Source of the DNA: Candidatus Melainabacteria bacterium
Lineage (GTDB): Bacteria; Cyanobacteriota; Vampirovibrionia; Obscuribacterales; Obscuribacteraceae
Assembly: GCA_016212515.1 (NCBI GenBank)
Contig: JACRFZ010000081.1
Location: 1-43,262 of the forward strand
Reading direction: 5' to 3'
DNA length: 43,262 nucleotides
Position 1 is the stretch's first letter. Every line of letters starts with the position of its first letter. The notes under the pieces were generated by a model. That model saw nothing but the letters and a program-made list of their open reading frames with translations, was not told where the DNA came from and ran no database searches. Below, piece by piece: positions 7,207 to 17,100 of the stretch. A program made the position numbers and the translations under genes.

Positions 7207-7238
7207 GTATGGAGTTGTCACGCTGACAGCCTTACTCT
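7207..7238 (+). promoter_or_regulatory. Recurrent promoter element, copy A (409-residue gene)
   Basis: GTATGGAGTTGTCAC at 7207-7221, and TACTCT exactly 12 bp after TTGTCA. The 15-bp element is identical to copy B 14 kb away. The expected start near 7245 leaves an 88-nt leader. Confidence 0.6.
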
Positions 7239-7333
7239 GTAAATGTTCAAAGGGCTGAGCCACCCCGCACAAAGCCTTGAGCAAGCACCCCAGCTTATCT
7301 ACTAAAGACAATTAGATTTGGGAGTCTAATGAA

Positions 7334-8563
7334 ATGAGTCGCACCTCCGATAAAAATGCTGATAACAGAGCAAGCTGGCAAGCGGTTGATCAGGGCACAG
7401 CCACAAAACAAGACATTGATGCCATTTACAACTCCATCTGGAATGAAAGGGCTCCGAAATCAGGGGCTGATCTGACCGGCATGGAGAGAATGCAATACGA
7501 CAGACAAAGTTCCGCCGGAACGGCTGTCAAAGACGCAGATAACTGCCGGAAAGGCAACGACTCTGCCTGCGACAAGAAACACCTGCCGCCGGTGGACATG
7601 GTACCGGGTGACAAGCCCTGCCCACCAGGGCAAGACATGCGCGGAAACAGACAAGGCGATGACGGCTGCTTTGGCGCCGAAAGAGCCGCGCAACACGCTA
7701 TAAGAAGCGCTAGAGAAGCAAGACAGGCCGCTCGCGAGGCAGACTGTGCTGCAGATGCAGCGGAAAGAGCAGCCCAGAGAGCCATCAAGGCGGCCCATGC
7801 CTGCACAATCGGTGAGGGTCCCTACAAGGCCTTCTGCGCACCTAACTACTATGAAGGGCAGAAAGACTTTTGCTCTACTCCTAAGTATGAAATCTGGAAC
7901 AAAGACGAGCGGCGCTACGAGCCCTGGGATCCGCGGCAACACAACAAGGGCGGCGAGTATCGCACCTTACCGTGGAATCCTAATCAAGGCGGCGAATTCA
8001 AAACCCTTCCTTATGACCCAAGCCAGCCGGGGGAAATGAAAAACGTGGGCTGGGGTCGCGCCGAACAAACAATGAAGCCTGAAACCCTGGACAAAAGGCC
8101 GAGGGAAGACGCCAGAGAGGCTCTGGAAAAGAGAACTCAGAAGGTCTGCTATCCGGATGGCAGTTCCAGAGTAGTTCTGAGAAATGACCAGGGCGAAATA
8201 ATTGCCGTAGTCAATCCCGACGGTTCGAGACTGGAGCGCACCGCTTCCGAGCCTGGCAAAGGTCATACCTGGAAAGCCTATGGGCGTCACGGCACTCCTA
8301 TCACCGCCGACTCCTTCCGCGGAGAAGTGCAAATGAGTGAAGATGGAACCTTCAGAATGGTGAAGGTTTATCCCGTGCCCCAGACATATGAGCAAAAGCC
8401 GGACGGCAGCTACAGACATGCCTACAGGGGCGGAGCCCGGGAGCAGTGGACGCAGTCCAGTCAAGCCATGGCTGTCTTGTATCCGGACGGCAAGCGACGC
8501 ACCATTCAGTACGCTCCGGATCGTGACGGCATTCTCAGGGAAACAAAAGTGACCAATGCTTGA
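7334..8563 (+). CDS. Hypothetical 409-residue protein with Ala/Arg helix and PDG repeats
   Basis: It starts at ATG with GGGAG about 9 nt upstream. The product has no signal peptide or membrane helix. Residues 1-110 are polar with Cys-containing segments. Residues about 115-155 form a strongly amphipathic Ala/Arg-rich helix (AERAAQHAIRSAREARQA). Next come three tandem units of about 15 residues with the pattern W/Y-[DN]-P-x-Q-x-G-G-E-[YFM]. The C-terminal half holds four P-D-G-[SK] turns (YPDGSSRVVL, NPDGSRLERT, KPDGSYRHAY, YPDGKRRTIQ) that suggest repeated beta hairpins, somewhat like YD/RHS-type repeats. I do not recognise a family. It carries promoter copy A and so appears co-regulated with the peptidoglycan hydrolases and the giant FHA protein. 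Confidence 0.7.
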   Translation: MSRTSDKNADNRASWQAVDQGTATKQDIDAIYNSIWNERAPKSGADLTGMERMQYDRQSSAGTAVKDADNCRKGNDSACDKKHLPPVDMVPGDKPCPPGQDMRGNRQGDDGCFGAERAAQHAIRSAREARQAAREADCAADAAERAAQRAIKAAHACTIGEGPYKAFCAPNYYEGQKDFCSTPKYEIWNKDERRYEPWDPRQHNKGGEYRTLPWNPNQGGEFKTLPYDPSQPGEMKNVGWGRAEQTMKPETLDKRPREDAREALEKRTQKVCYPDGSSRVVLRNDQGEIIAVVNPDGSRLERTASEPGKGHTWKAYGRHGTPITADSFRGEVQMSEDGTFRMVKVYPVPQTYEQKPDGSYRHAYRGGAREQWTQSSQAMAVLYPDGKRRTIQYAPDRDGILRETKVTNA

Positions 8564-8626
8564 GCCAACTAAAATTTTCAGATGATTCTCTAATCATCAA
8601 CTAGCTTTTCTCGGGGGTAGAGGCAG

Positions 8627-8653
8627 GGCGGTCGTGGACCGCCTTTCCTTTTT
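8627..8653 (+). terminator. Rho-independent terminator of the 409-residue gene
   Basis: GGCGGTC and GACCGCC (7 bp, 3-nt loop) followed by TTTCCTTTTT. It lies 64 nt past the stop codon. A second 7-bp hairpin (GATGATT/AATCATC) sits just before it at 8581-8598. Confidence 0.75.
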
Positions 8654-8739
8654 GTATGGTTGGCTTCACAGCAAAAGCCAGGTCATCCTGAACAAACCTC
8701 TGTAGACAAGCCGCAAACACGTATTTCCCGCGCCCATCA

Positions 8740-8771
8740 GTATGTTTTTGTCACAGACAAGCTTGAATAAT
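8740..8771 (+). promoter_or_regulatory. Recurrent promoter element, copy D (646-residue hydrolase)
   Basis: GTATGTTTTTGTCAC at 8740-8754, with AATAAT 12 bp after TTGTCA (a TTAAAT at 17 bp is an alternative). The expected start near 8779 leaves a 60-nt leader. Confidence 0.5.
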
Positions 8772-8837
8772 TAAATCCGTCAGAACCCCCATCTATTTAG
8801 CATTTCAAAAGCCAGTCGCCAAACAGGAAATAAAAAT

Positions 8838-10778
8838 ATGTCCACCGCCAAGAGTAATGGAAAAGCAGATGCACCGGTGCAAAAAGTAGCCGATGCACCC
8901 GCGCCGGTCGCCAAAGTAGAAGAAAAACCATTGCAGTCGGAAGCCAGCAATCATCTATCCAGTCCTCCCGGCAAGGAGTATAAAGCAGCATTCGCGCCCA
9001 AAGAAAAAGCCGGCGCACCGGATCTGACCATCGACGAAGGCAAGAAAGCAACACCAGTTAAGAAAGACAGTCTCGATGCCAAAAAGCCGCCCCAGGACCT
9101 GGCTAAGGAAGGCAAAATTGTGGACCACACCGAAGCGAAAAAAGATGCGCCCAACCCGATCGACGGCAAAGGGAACGATAAGCCCGGCAAATCGGAAGTT
9201 TCGACCAATCCGAACGACAAAGTAGTTAGTAACACCAAACCGGTGGAGACCAAGACCGAAGTGCAACCTGCTGCCACTTCAGGCGAACAGCTAACGGTCG
9301 CTCAGGCCGGAGATAAAAATCTTGTCGAGAAGCAGAATGAGAAGCCGGAAACCAAACCGATTATAAGTGTGGAACTCCAAAATCAGGATAATCCGAACAA
9401 TTCAGAGGGAGCACATTTTACAGTCGGAGAAAACGGCGATGTCGTCATGGCTGTTGATCCCGAAAAAAGCAAAGACAAAAACATCAAAGTAGTGCTGGAG
9501 CGCAAGGCCGGTCAGCTTAATCCCACGGATGCTCAGAAAGAGGCAGCCGATGAGTTGGTCAGATACCTGAGCCAGAGGCTCTCTTCAAGCGAAGACGGCA
9601 AACCGCCGCAACCCGTCGAACTGAAGGACAAAGACAATGTCGTGTCTCAACAGACTGAAACAGAGACAAAAGTAGAACCACCTAAAACACAGCAGAACTA
9701 CTCTCCCGAAACCAGAGAGCAAATCGGCAATCTCAACCGCTTCAAAGGCAGCGGCGGGGTAGACATGCCTATGACCCAGAGCGACGGCGTCGGTTCCTTC
9801 GACACCCGTCAGGTGCCAAGGCAACTGAATGAAAGCGACAAACAAGCGGCGCTCAAGGAAGTGGTGGCCGGACTCTTCAAACCGGATGAGAAAGCCCCTT
9901 ATGAGACCATCAGGAAGACCGCCGACGGGGTTGTGCATGTGGGCCGCTATGGTCTATCAGCCGAACAGATTGAAGCCTTCATGGCAGGGCTAGGGGACCC
10001 GCCTGATCCCTCCAAAATAGAAGAACTGGTAAAGCAGGGCAAACTACCTAAGGACTTCGCGGAAAAGTTGAAGAACCCTCAATTCTTCAACCAGATGAAA
10101 GATATGGTCAAGCAGATGCAAACCGGCAATGTCACACCTGAGGCCCTGCAACAGTTCCTCCCCAAAGAATTACAAGAAACCATCGCCCTTGATCTGGTAG
10201 AGAAGATGAAAGGCAAAATCGGCGAAGCGCCCGGTGCTGTTGCAGCAGCAGTGCTTTCCGGTAAGAGCGCGGAGAACGTCAGCCCCATCGACATAAGTAC
10301 GCCCGGCGCCCTGGAGGCAGCGGAAGCCGGCGACAAACTCTATCAGATTGCCACAAAACGCTTTGAAAATGAAGCAGCGGCCCGCAATCCCGCCGGTAGC
10401 GATAGCGGGGCAGCCGTTGTCACAGACCAGGACAAACGTAGTCTGATTGTGAAAGCCTTGGAACTGGCAAGACCAGGAAAACCTGTGACTGAAGCGGCCA
10501 TCTCAGCCGTCAACACCATCATTGAGAAGGAGAGCAGTTGGAACCCCAAAGCCATAAACAACTGGGATTCCAATGCCAAAGCTGGAATACCTTCACAGGG
10601 GCTGATGCAGACCATCCCACCCACTTTCAAAGAAAACGCTCTGCCCGGCTACGACAAAGATATTACCGATCCGCTCTCCAACATCATTGCCGGTATTCGC
10701 TATTCCGATAAACGGTACGGCGGAGTGGAAACCGTCGTCGCCAAGTTCAAGTCCGGTGGACAAAATAAAGGCTACTAG
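8838..10778 (+). CDS. Large protein with C-terminal lytic transglycosylase (SLT/lysozyme-like) domain
   Basis: A 646-residue protein; AGGAAA lies about 8 nt before the ATG. Residues 1-170 are Lys/Pro/Glu/Ala-rich and probably disordered. Residues about 190-250 form a small domain with TVGENGDVVMAVDPE. A central domain (about 325-510) contains VAGLFKPDEKAPYETIR, VGRYGLSAEQIEAFM and [11 protein letters not shown]. The C-terminus (about 535-646) is a soluble lytic transglycosylase fold, with catalytic Glu565 in IEKESSWNPKA and the GLMQTIPPTF and NIIAGIRYSDKRYGG motifs. It should cleave the glycan strand of peptidoglycan. No signal peptide is visible, so export is by an unknown route or after lysis. 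The front two domains are shared with the 585-residue gene at 21835, which ends in a different catalytic domain. Confidence 0.75.
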   Translation: MSTAKSNGKADAPVQKVADAPAPVAKVEEKPLQSEASNHLSSPPGKEYKAAFAPKEKAGAPDLTIDEGKKATPVKKDSLDAKKPPQDLAKEGKIVDHTEAKKDAPNPIDGKGNDKPGKSEVSTNPNDKVVSNTKPVETKTEVQPAATSGEQLTVAQAGDKNLVEKQNEKPETKPIISVELQNQDNPNNSEGAHFTVGENGDVVMAVDPEKSKDKNIKVVLERKAGQLNPTDAQKEAADELVRYLSQRLSSSEDGKPPQPVELKDKDNVVSQQTETETKVEPPKTQQNYSPETREQIGNLNRFKGSGGVDMPMTQSDGVGSFDTRQVPRQLNESDKQAALKEVVAGLFKPDEKAPYETIRKTADGVVHVGRYGLSAEQIEAFMAGLGDPPDPSKIEELVKQGKLPKDFAEKLKNPQFFNQMKDMVKQMQTGNVTPEALQQFLPKELQETIALDLVEKMKGKIGEAPGAVAAAVLSGKSAENVSPIDISTPGALEAAEAGDKLYQIATKRFENEAAARNPAGSDSGAAVVTDQDKRSLIVKALELARPGKPVTEAAISAVNTIIEKESSWNPKAINNWDSNAKAGIPSQGLMQTIPPTFKENALPGYDKDITDPLSNIIAGIRYSDKRYGGVETVVAKFKSGGQNKGY

Positions 10779-10820
10779 ACTCTGAAATCATATCGAGTTT
10801 TCCTTCCCGCCAAAAAACAA

Positions 10821-10851
10821 AGAGCCGACCTGCTGGCAGTAGGTCGGCTCT
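10821..10851. repeat. Perfect 11-bp inverted repeat after the lytic transglycosylase gene
   Basis: AGAGCCGACCT (10821-10831) and its complement (10841-10851), with a 9-nt loop. On the plus strand no T-run follows, although a gene ends there. On the minus strand it is followed by TTGTTTTTT, so as a terminator it faces left, where no minus-strand gene is seen. It may terminate an antisense transcript or stabilise the upstream mRNA. Confidence 0.5.
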
Positions 10852-10963
10852 CTGGTGAAAAAGGTTTCAAACACTCACAAATTTGTAAGGGGCACAGCCA
10901 GATAATTGCCTCAATTCAATCAATGCCGCGCCTGCAAACGACTCTATGCCCATAGAGCCGTTC

Positions 10964-10995
10964 GTATTTATTTGTCACGCAAGTAAAGTTATCCT
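10964..10995 (+). promoter_or_regulatory. Recurrent promoter element, copy E (giant FHA/protease operon)
   Basis: GTATTTATTTGTCAC at 10964-10978, with TATCCT 12 bp after TTGTCA. The expected start near 11002 leaves a leader of about 118 nt. A 7-bp palindrome (CTCTATG/CATAGAG, 10942-10957) lies 6 bp upstream and could be an extra operator. Confidence 0.55.
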
Positions 10996-11080
10996 CTTGG
11001 CATCGCCAATGGCAGTCCCCTCTTCCAAAAGCGTCCTTACCACAAAAATCTGAGTTCACCCCCGCCGCTCAGGCACTTTA

Positions 11081-11104
11081 CCGACCCAAGGTCGGCAATT
11101 TTCT
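11081..11104 (+). promoter_or_regulatory. Terminator-like hairpin in the leader of the giant gene
   Basis: CCGACC and GGTCGG (6 bp, 3-nt loop) followed by CAATTTTCTT, 16 nt before the ATG and downstream of promoter E. It may act as an attenuator or as a translation-blocking hairpin. The stem is short, so the call is weak. Confidence 0.35.
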
Positions 11105-11119
11105 TGCAGGTATTTAGAT

Positions 11120-14100
11120 ATGGCCAAAAGTACAGACGCTGTTTCTCACAAAGGTGATGCCGCCGCTGAAGCAGCCAGAAAAGCAGAAGAAGCAGCGCGG
11201 CTCGCGAAAATCCAGGCCGAGATAGAAGCTGAGAGAAAACGCCAGGCGGAAGAAGCCCGTCGTAAACAGCAAGAGGCTGAAGAGGCCAAAAAGCTCGAGC
11301 AGCAGAAGAATGCCCACAAGAACGAGCCGGAAAAGCTCAACTTCAGCGTCGACAACATTTACCAATCCAAACAAACTAACGTCAAAGATAAGCCTGACAA
11401 CACAACGGAAGTACAAGCCAAGCAGGAAAAACCGGTAGGCGACACCACCCAGGCTGCCACAAAAGAAAAGCCGGTAACCGACAACAGCCAGCCCGCCATC
11501 AAAGAAAAGCCGGCAACCGATAACGCCAATAACACGCAGCCAAAACCGGAAGCCACCAATACTCAAAAACCCGAACGCCCATCCGACGAGCAGATTCAAG
11601 CTACCGCCAGGCAGCTTCGTGAAGATCTGCGTATAGACAAATGGGCCATCGATCCCCGCGGCGGCGACGCCAATAAAGCCGAACAGACCTTGAGCGCTCT
11701 GCCCCGCGATAAAGAAACCATGGAGCGCCTGCAAAAGTCATACGCAGAAGACAAAGACCACCCCAACTCCAACCTCAGTCAGGATATAGAAAGTCGCCTC
11801 TCGAAAGACGACGCCAACCGCCTCAAAGCCACAATTGAAAATCCCGAGAGCAACCTAGCTCGCCTGGAAAATGTCACCAGGAAACTGAGCGAAGACCAGA
11901 GTCAGAAAGACGGACAGAACAATCTTAAGCCCCTCACCGACGTAGTCTCGGTAGCAGTACCAATTACCGGTTTAGTGGCCGACTACAACGAAAACGAAAC
12001 CGAAAAGCATCTCAATGCCGACAGACGCGAACTGCGCCAGCAGCTTTCGGTAATGAACAGCAAAGACATTGAAGCCGCAAACCAGGAGTCTCTTACCAAG
12101 AATGGCAAACCTCTTGAGCAGATGCTTCTTGAAACGCCCGGTCTGAGAGAAGAAGACAAAACCGCCATTCAGATTCTCCTCAAGGGCAGCGATGAAAGAG
12201 CCAAGAACCCTGAACTCAACGCTCAGCTAGCTGCCGAAGCGGTGAAAGCCAAAGACGTAGATATGCTCTCCGAAGCTCTCGGAAGTAGCCCCGAAGCCCG
12301 TGAGATCTTCCAGAAACGCGGCAATATTGAGCTTCTCCCCCAGGCATTTTCAGGCAATGAACTGAAGCGGGCCCAAGATCTAGCCAACCATGGCGAAACC
12401 CAGGCCGGAACCCTGGTGGAATTCCACCAGGGACTCTTCGGTACTGATAAAGCCGGCGTCGAGCAGGCCGTCAAAACCCTGAGCGACGAACAAAGAGCCG
12501 CCCTCAGGCGCGGTCATGAGCTGGCCAACTGCCCCACCTGCCCTGCTGATGCCACTGCCGCCGATATCAGCGCCATGCAGACCTACCAGAAGTTCAACCA
12601 GACTCTCGACTACAGCTTCTCAGACCGAGATGCCGGCGACCTCAGAGCTAAAGCCCTCTACGGCGAGAACAACCTCATCTCCAATCTAGCTGCCACCCAC
12701 TCCGACGGCTTCATCGGCATAGGGGCCGGTCACGACAAAACTAAAATCTATGACATTGTCGATAGACAACTGTCGCAGGAAGACTACGACCGCCTCAAGA
12801 ACGACAGGAATTTCAGAAACGACCTGAATGAAAACCTCAAGACCTATCTTTCGCAGGAAGAACTTGACCGCGTCAACGGCATCATCGATAAGAAGATAGA
12901 GACCGGCTCCTACGAAGAGTCTAAAGCAGTTGGCCGTTCCACCTCGGAGCGCATCAGTGACCTCAAGGACGGTGGTGTCTCCAATCAGGATAAAGCCACC
13001 GCTATTGCCGACATTCTCACAATGAGCCCGGCCGAGCGCCTCAAGTACAAAGATGACCAGAACTACCGCCAGGAAGTCGACCGCAACCTGCAGGAAACCC
13101 TGGGCAAAGACAATGACAGCACCAAAATTGCCCAGCGCCTTCTAAGCGACACCGCCGCAGGCAAAGAGCCCCAACTCACCGCCCTTGAAAAAGTACAGGT
13201 GGGAGGACTCAGTGACGCCGGCTTGCCTAAGACCATCGAGAATATCGAGAACTTCATCCAGTTAGATCCGACCGCTCTGGAGCGCATCAAGAATCCCAGC
13301 AACGAAGAAGACAAACAACTGAAGCAGACCCTCGAACGGGAACTGCGCATGGCTGTCAACCGCTCCGGCGAAGTCTACTACGATGAAAACGGCAATAGCA
13401 ACTTCGACAGCATCTACAAGCCCCTTGCCGACAGCCTCTTTGAAAAGAACGGCCGCGTCGACATCGGTGAAAAGCTAAGCCATACCGATAGAGACCTGGA
13501 TGCCTATCAGGCCCTTACTAAACTCAGCCCCCAGGAGAAAGCGGCGCTCCTGAACTCTAACCCTCAAACTGAAGAAGAAAAAGCCATTCAGCGCAGCGTC
13601 TTCGGACGCTTTGACAGTCCCGCCGAAAAGCAACTGGCTCAGGAAATTATCACAACCGGTCAGTTCAATGAACTAAATCAACTGCGTGCCGCCACCATCA
13701 CCGATCAATCACTTCAGCCTTCCGAACGCGACACCGTCAAGGAAATTCTAGGCCAGGTCAAACCAGAAGACCGCACCGCTTTCAACGACGCCTACGCCCA
13801 AAAGTACAGCGACAACCTTACCGATGTACTGAACAAAATTCCCAGAGAAGAACAAGCTTCTTTCCAGAGCTTGCTGCAGGGCACGGGCAAAACTCGCGCC
13901 GAGCAAGTGGAAGAACTGGCGCAAAACCGCCGCGAGGGTGAATCCGGTCTACTGGGTAATTTCGACTCCGGCGTCAAAGAAGTTTCCATTCAAAACAATC
14001 AAACCTTCCTCAAAGCGAGTGAAACTGCCAGTGCCAAATTCGAAGACCTGCCCCTGGAAAAGCAGCAGGCGCTCTTTAACAATGCTTCCGAAACTTACGC

Positions 14101-17100
14101 GAAATGGCAGCAAGACAAGGCTGAGCGCGCCAATCAAGTAACAGACGGAGTGATAATCGGCGGCTCCCTGCTTCTCACTGCCGGCGCCAGCGCCCCGGTG
14201 GTGCTCTCTGCCGCCGCCGTGGGCGGCACCGTGAAAGTAGTGGGCAACAAGGCTCTAATCGGCGACAACTACGGTAGCGTCGAAGAGGTGACTACCGACT
14301 TTTCCAAAGGTTCTCTCAACACTCTCCTCAACACCCTGGGACCGGCGCAAGCGGCAAGCGCCCTTAAATTGGGCAACAATCTCTCCAGAGAAGCCACCGA
14401 AACAATCGTCACCAAATTAGCTCAAGAAAGTGTAGAACTCGGTTCCAACAAACTCTTGCAAGAGGGAAGCGAACAGGTTATTCAGAAGGAACTGAATCGC
14501 CTCATACAAACTTCCATCGTAGACGGCTCCGACACTGTCTCTCAAAAAGCCATCAAGCAACTGGTTTCAAAAGTAGCCACTGCAGGCAACGAAGAAGTGG
14601 TAGAGAAGGTCATTACCACCTCCCTGACAGAATCGACGGAAGCTCTCGCCAAGCGCAATATCATTCAGAAAGTTGCCACCGAGCAAGGTCTTAATGCCAG
14701 CTCCGCCTATGTGGGCGGCGTGGGCAGCGGCACCATCGAAGGTCTCTCAAAATGGGACCCCGCCTTAAGCACCGAAGAAAATATCAAGCGCACCCTGCAA
14801 ACAGCCAATGATACCGGTGTATCCTCAGCTGTCACGGCGGTAGGCTTCACGGGCATCCTGCAGACCGGCCGCGGCATTTTCGGCAAACTCGGCGATGATC
14901 TGCAGGTACCCACATCGAAAGCAGGCTCCGACGAAGGAAACATAAAGGCACCGGGCGAAAATGGAGAGAGCAAACTTCTCAGGCAGAATCCGGAGACAGC
15001 CATTCTATCGGAGGCCAGACCGGTCGTTAAGATTGATGCAGATGTAGAAATTGGTCTGCGCAAATACAACGTAAATGGTGAAAACTTCCGGCTACAGCAT
15101 GCCGGTGGTTTCTTCTATAACCGCTTTCCTTCATCGGCAAGCGAAGTAACTGACATAAAGGTTCATGTCACCTCAAGCTCTCCGCAAGATCTGGCAAAGC
15201 TGCAAGAAGTTTTGATTCCCGCACTGCAAAAAGATCCTGAGCTTGCCAAACTGGTTCCCTATTGGAAGACCCAGGATCCCCTCTATGGTATCGGTCACCC
15301 GGAGGCGCACGGCTCCTACCCGAACGGACAAGATCAGGGTGCTAAAGCATTTACACTCTACTCAAAGTCACCTGCCGATGCTATCGCCGCCCAGAAACGA
15401 ATCGACCAGATCCTGAGTGATGCCAAACTGGGGCTTGATAAACCAATCGACTCAGGCAATGTCGACACCATTCATGGTGCCTCAAATAGAGTCGGTATCG
15501 TGCGAGATCACTGGGAGATCACGCAAACTTCCTCTGGACTCATGGCAGCCAAAGTAGATAAGCCGCTGGTGGAAAGAATCGAAGCACAGTTTGGTAATGG
15601 AAAACTGAACGACAGTCAGCTGCGCCAGGTAGAGAAAGAATCGGGAATCAGAGCCAATTCACTGGAGTACGACCGATCGGGCAACCTGGCGCTCAAGACA
15701 TACGCCTCTGAACCACATGGAAAAGGGATCTACCTCACGGAAGCCGGCTCGGACAAAACTGTTGGTCAACTCACAGACCGTCCAGCCATGTACGCGCTGG
15801 CCAGGCGCTACGATACAGACCCGGCAGCGCTGGCAGCCGGAAAGCTCAACCTGGGCGAAACACCGGTCAAACCAGTGGTGGCACCGGAAATAGCGAGTCC
15901 CGTCAGGCAAGAGCAAAAGGCCCTCAATACCGGAGAATCCAAACCGAACAACTACTTAGTACTTCCGGACGGCAAAAGAATTGAAGCCGGCAAGTCAGAA
16001 CTAATTCTGGGAAGAGACCCCTCTAAGGACGTAGTCTTCGGAGCCGAAGACGTCAGCCGCAATCATGCGAAACTAAAAGTCACTGCTGATGGAGTCAAGA
16101 TTGAAGACCTCAACTCCAAAAACGGAACCTTTGTAAATGGTGAGCGAATCACGGGCGAAGCGCTCCTGAAACCGGGAGACAAAGTAAGACTGGGTCAGAA
16201 TACGGAATTCGAGTTCAAGCAGACTGTGCCAGCCAATCTGGAATACAAAGGCAAACCTCTCTCACTTACCAAGCAAGAACTCACCCTCGGTCGCGCTCCC
16301 GACTCGGATCTAACATTCGTAGATGGCACCGTGAGCCGCGAACATGCAAAAATCAGAAAGAATGGAGATACATACTCCATCTCTGATCTAAACTCCAGAA
16401 ACGGCACTTTTGTGAACGGCAGGCGCATAAACAGCGAAACTCCGCTCAAAGAAGGAGACCGCATCAGATTGGGCAACGACGCCGATGAGCTAGTATTCCG
16501 GGGCGAGACGGAACCGAAGCTGGAGCCCGTTCGCCCGCGACCCGTCATGGAATACCAGGTGACAGGCAACGGCAGTGATTCCGTCATGGGCGTCAAAGCC
16601 CAGAGACAGTCAAGAGATCTGGTTGAAAGGTTCGAAATCTCGGAGAAACTGGAGGACGGCTTCCAGGATATCGGGCACAATGCAAGGCTTAGAGCCGACG
16701 GACAGTTTGACGATCCGCTCAGACCGGCAATCGTGGTGGACAGAACTCAGGATCCGGTGCTGGCCAAATTCGTCGAAGATGCTAAACAGCAGTTTGCACC
16801 ATTGAAAGGAGATCCGGAAGCACTATCCCAGGCCCTTTCCAAGCACGTGCGTGAGAACCTGACCCCCGCAGGCTGGACTCAAGAGCAGCTAACCGAAAAC
16901 TACCTGCGCTTCTCCACTGAAAATGCCAACAAGCGCATTCTTCTGGGCGAGTTCATCGAGCAGGCAAAGGCCGGTAAAGGCGGCGGCGTTTGCAACGAAC
17001 AATCGCTACTATTAAAAGTGCTTGCAGACGAATTCGGTCTCGATGCAAAAATCATCAGAGGGCACTACGGCAAGTTGCCGGAAACCGGTTTGAATCCAAA

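Noticed and set aside
7207..7221. CRP or NtcA binding site as explanation of the GTATG-N3-TTGTCAC element
   Set aside because: It is not palindromic: TCAC has no GTGA partner at N6, and GTA-N8-TAC is not satisfied. A related but asymmetric regulator cannot be excluded.
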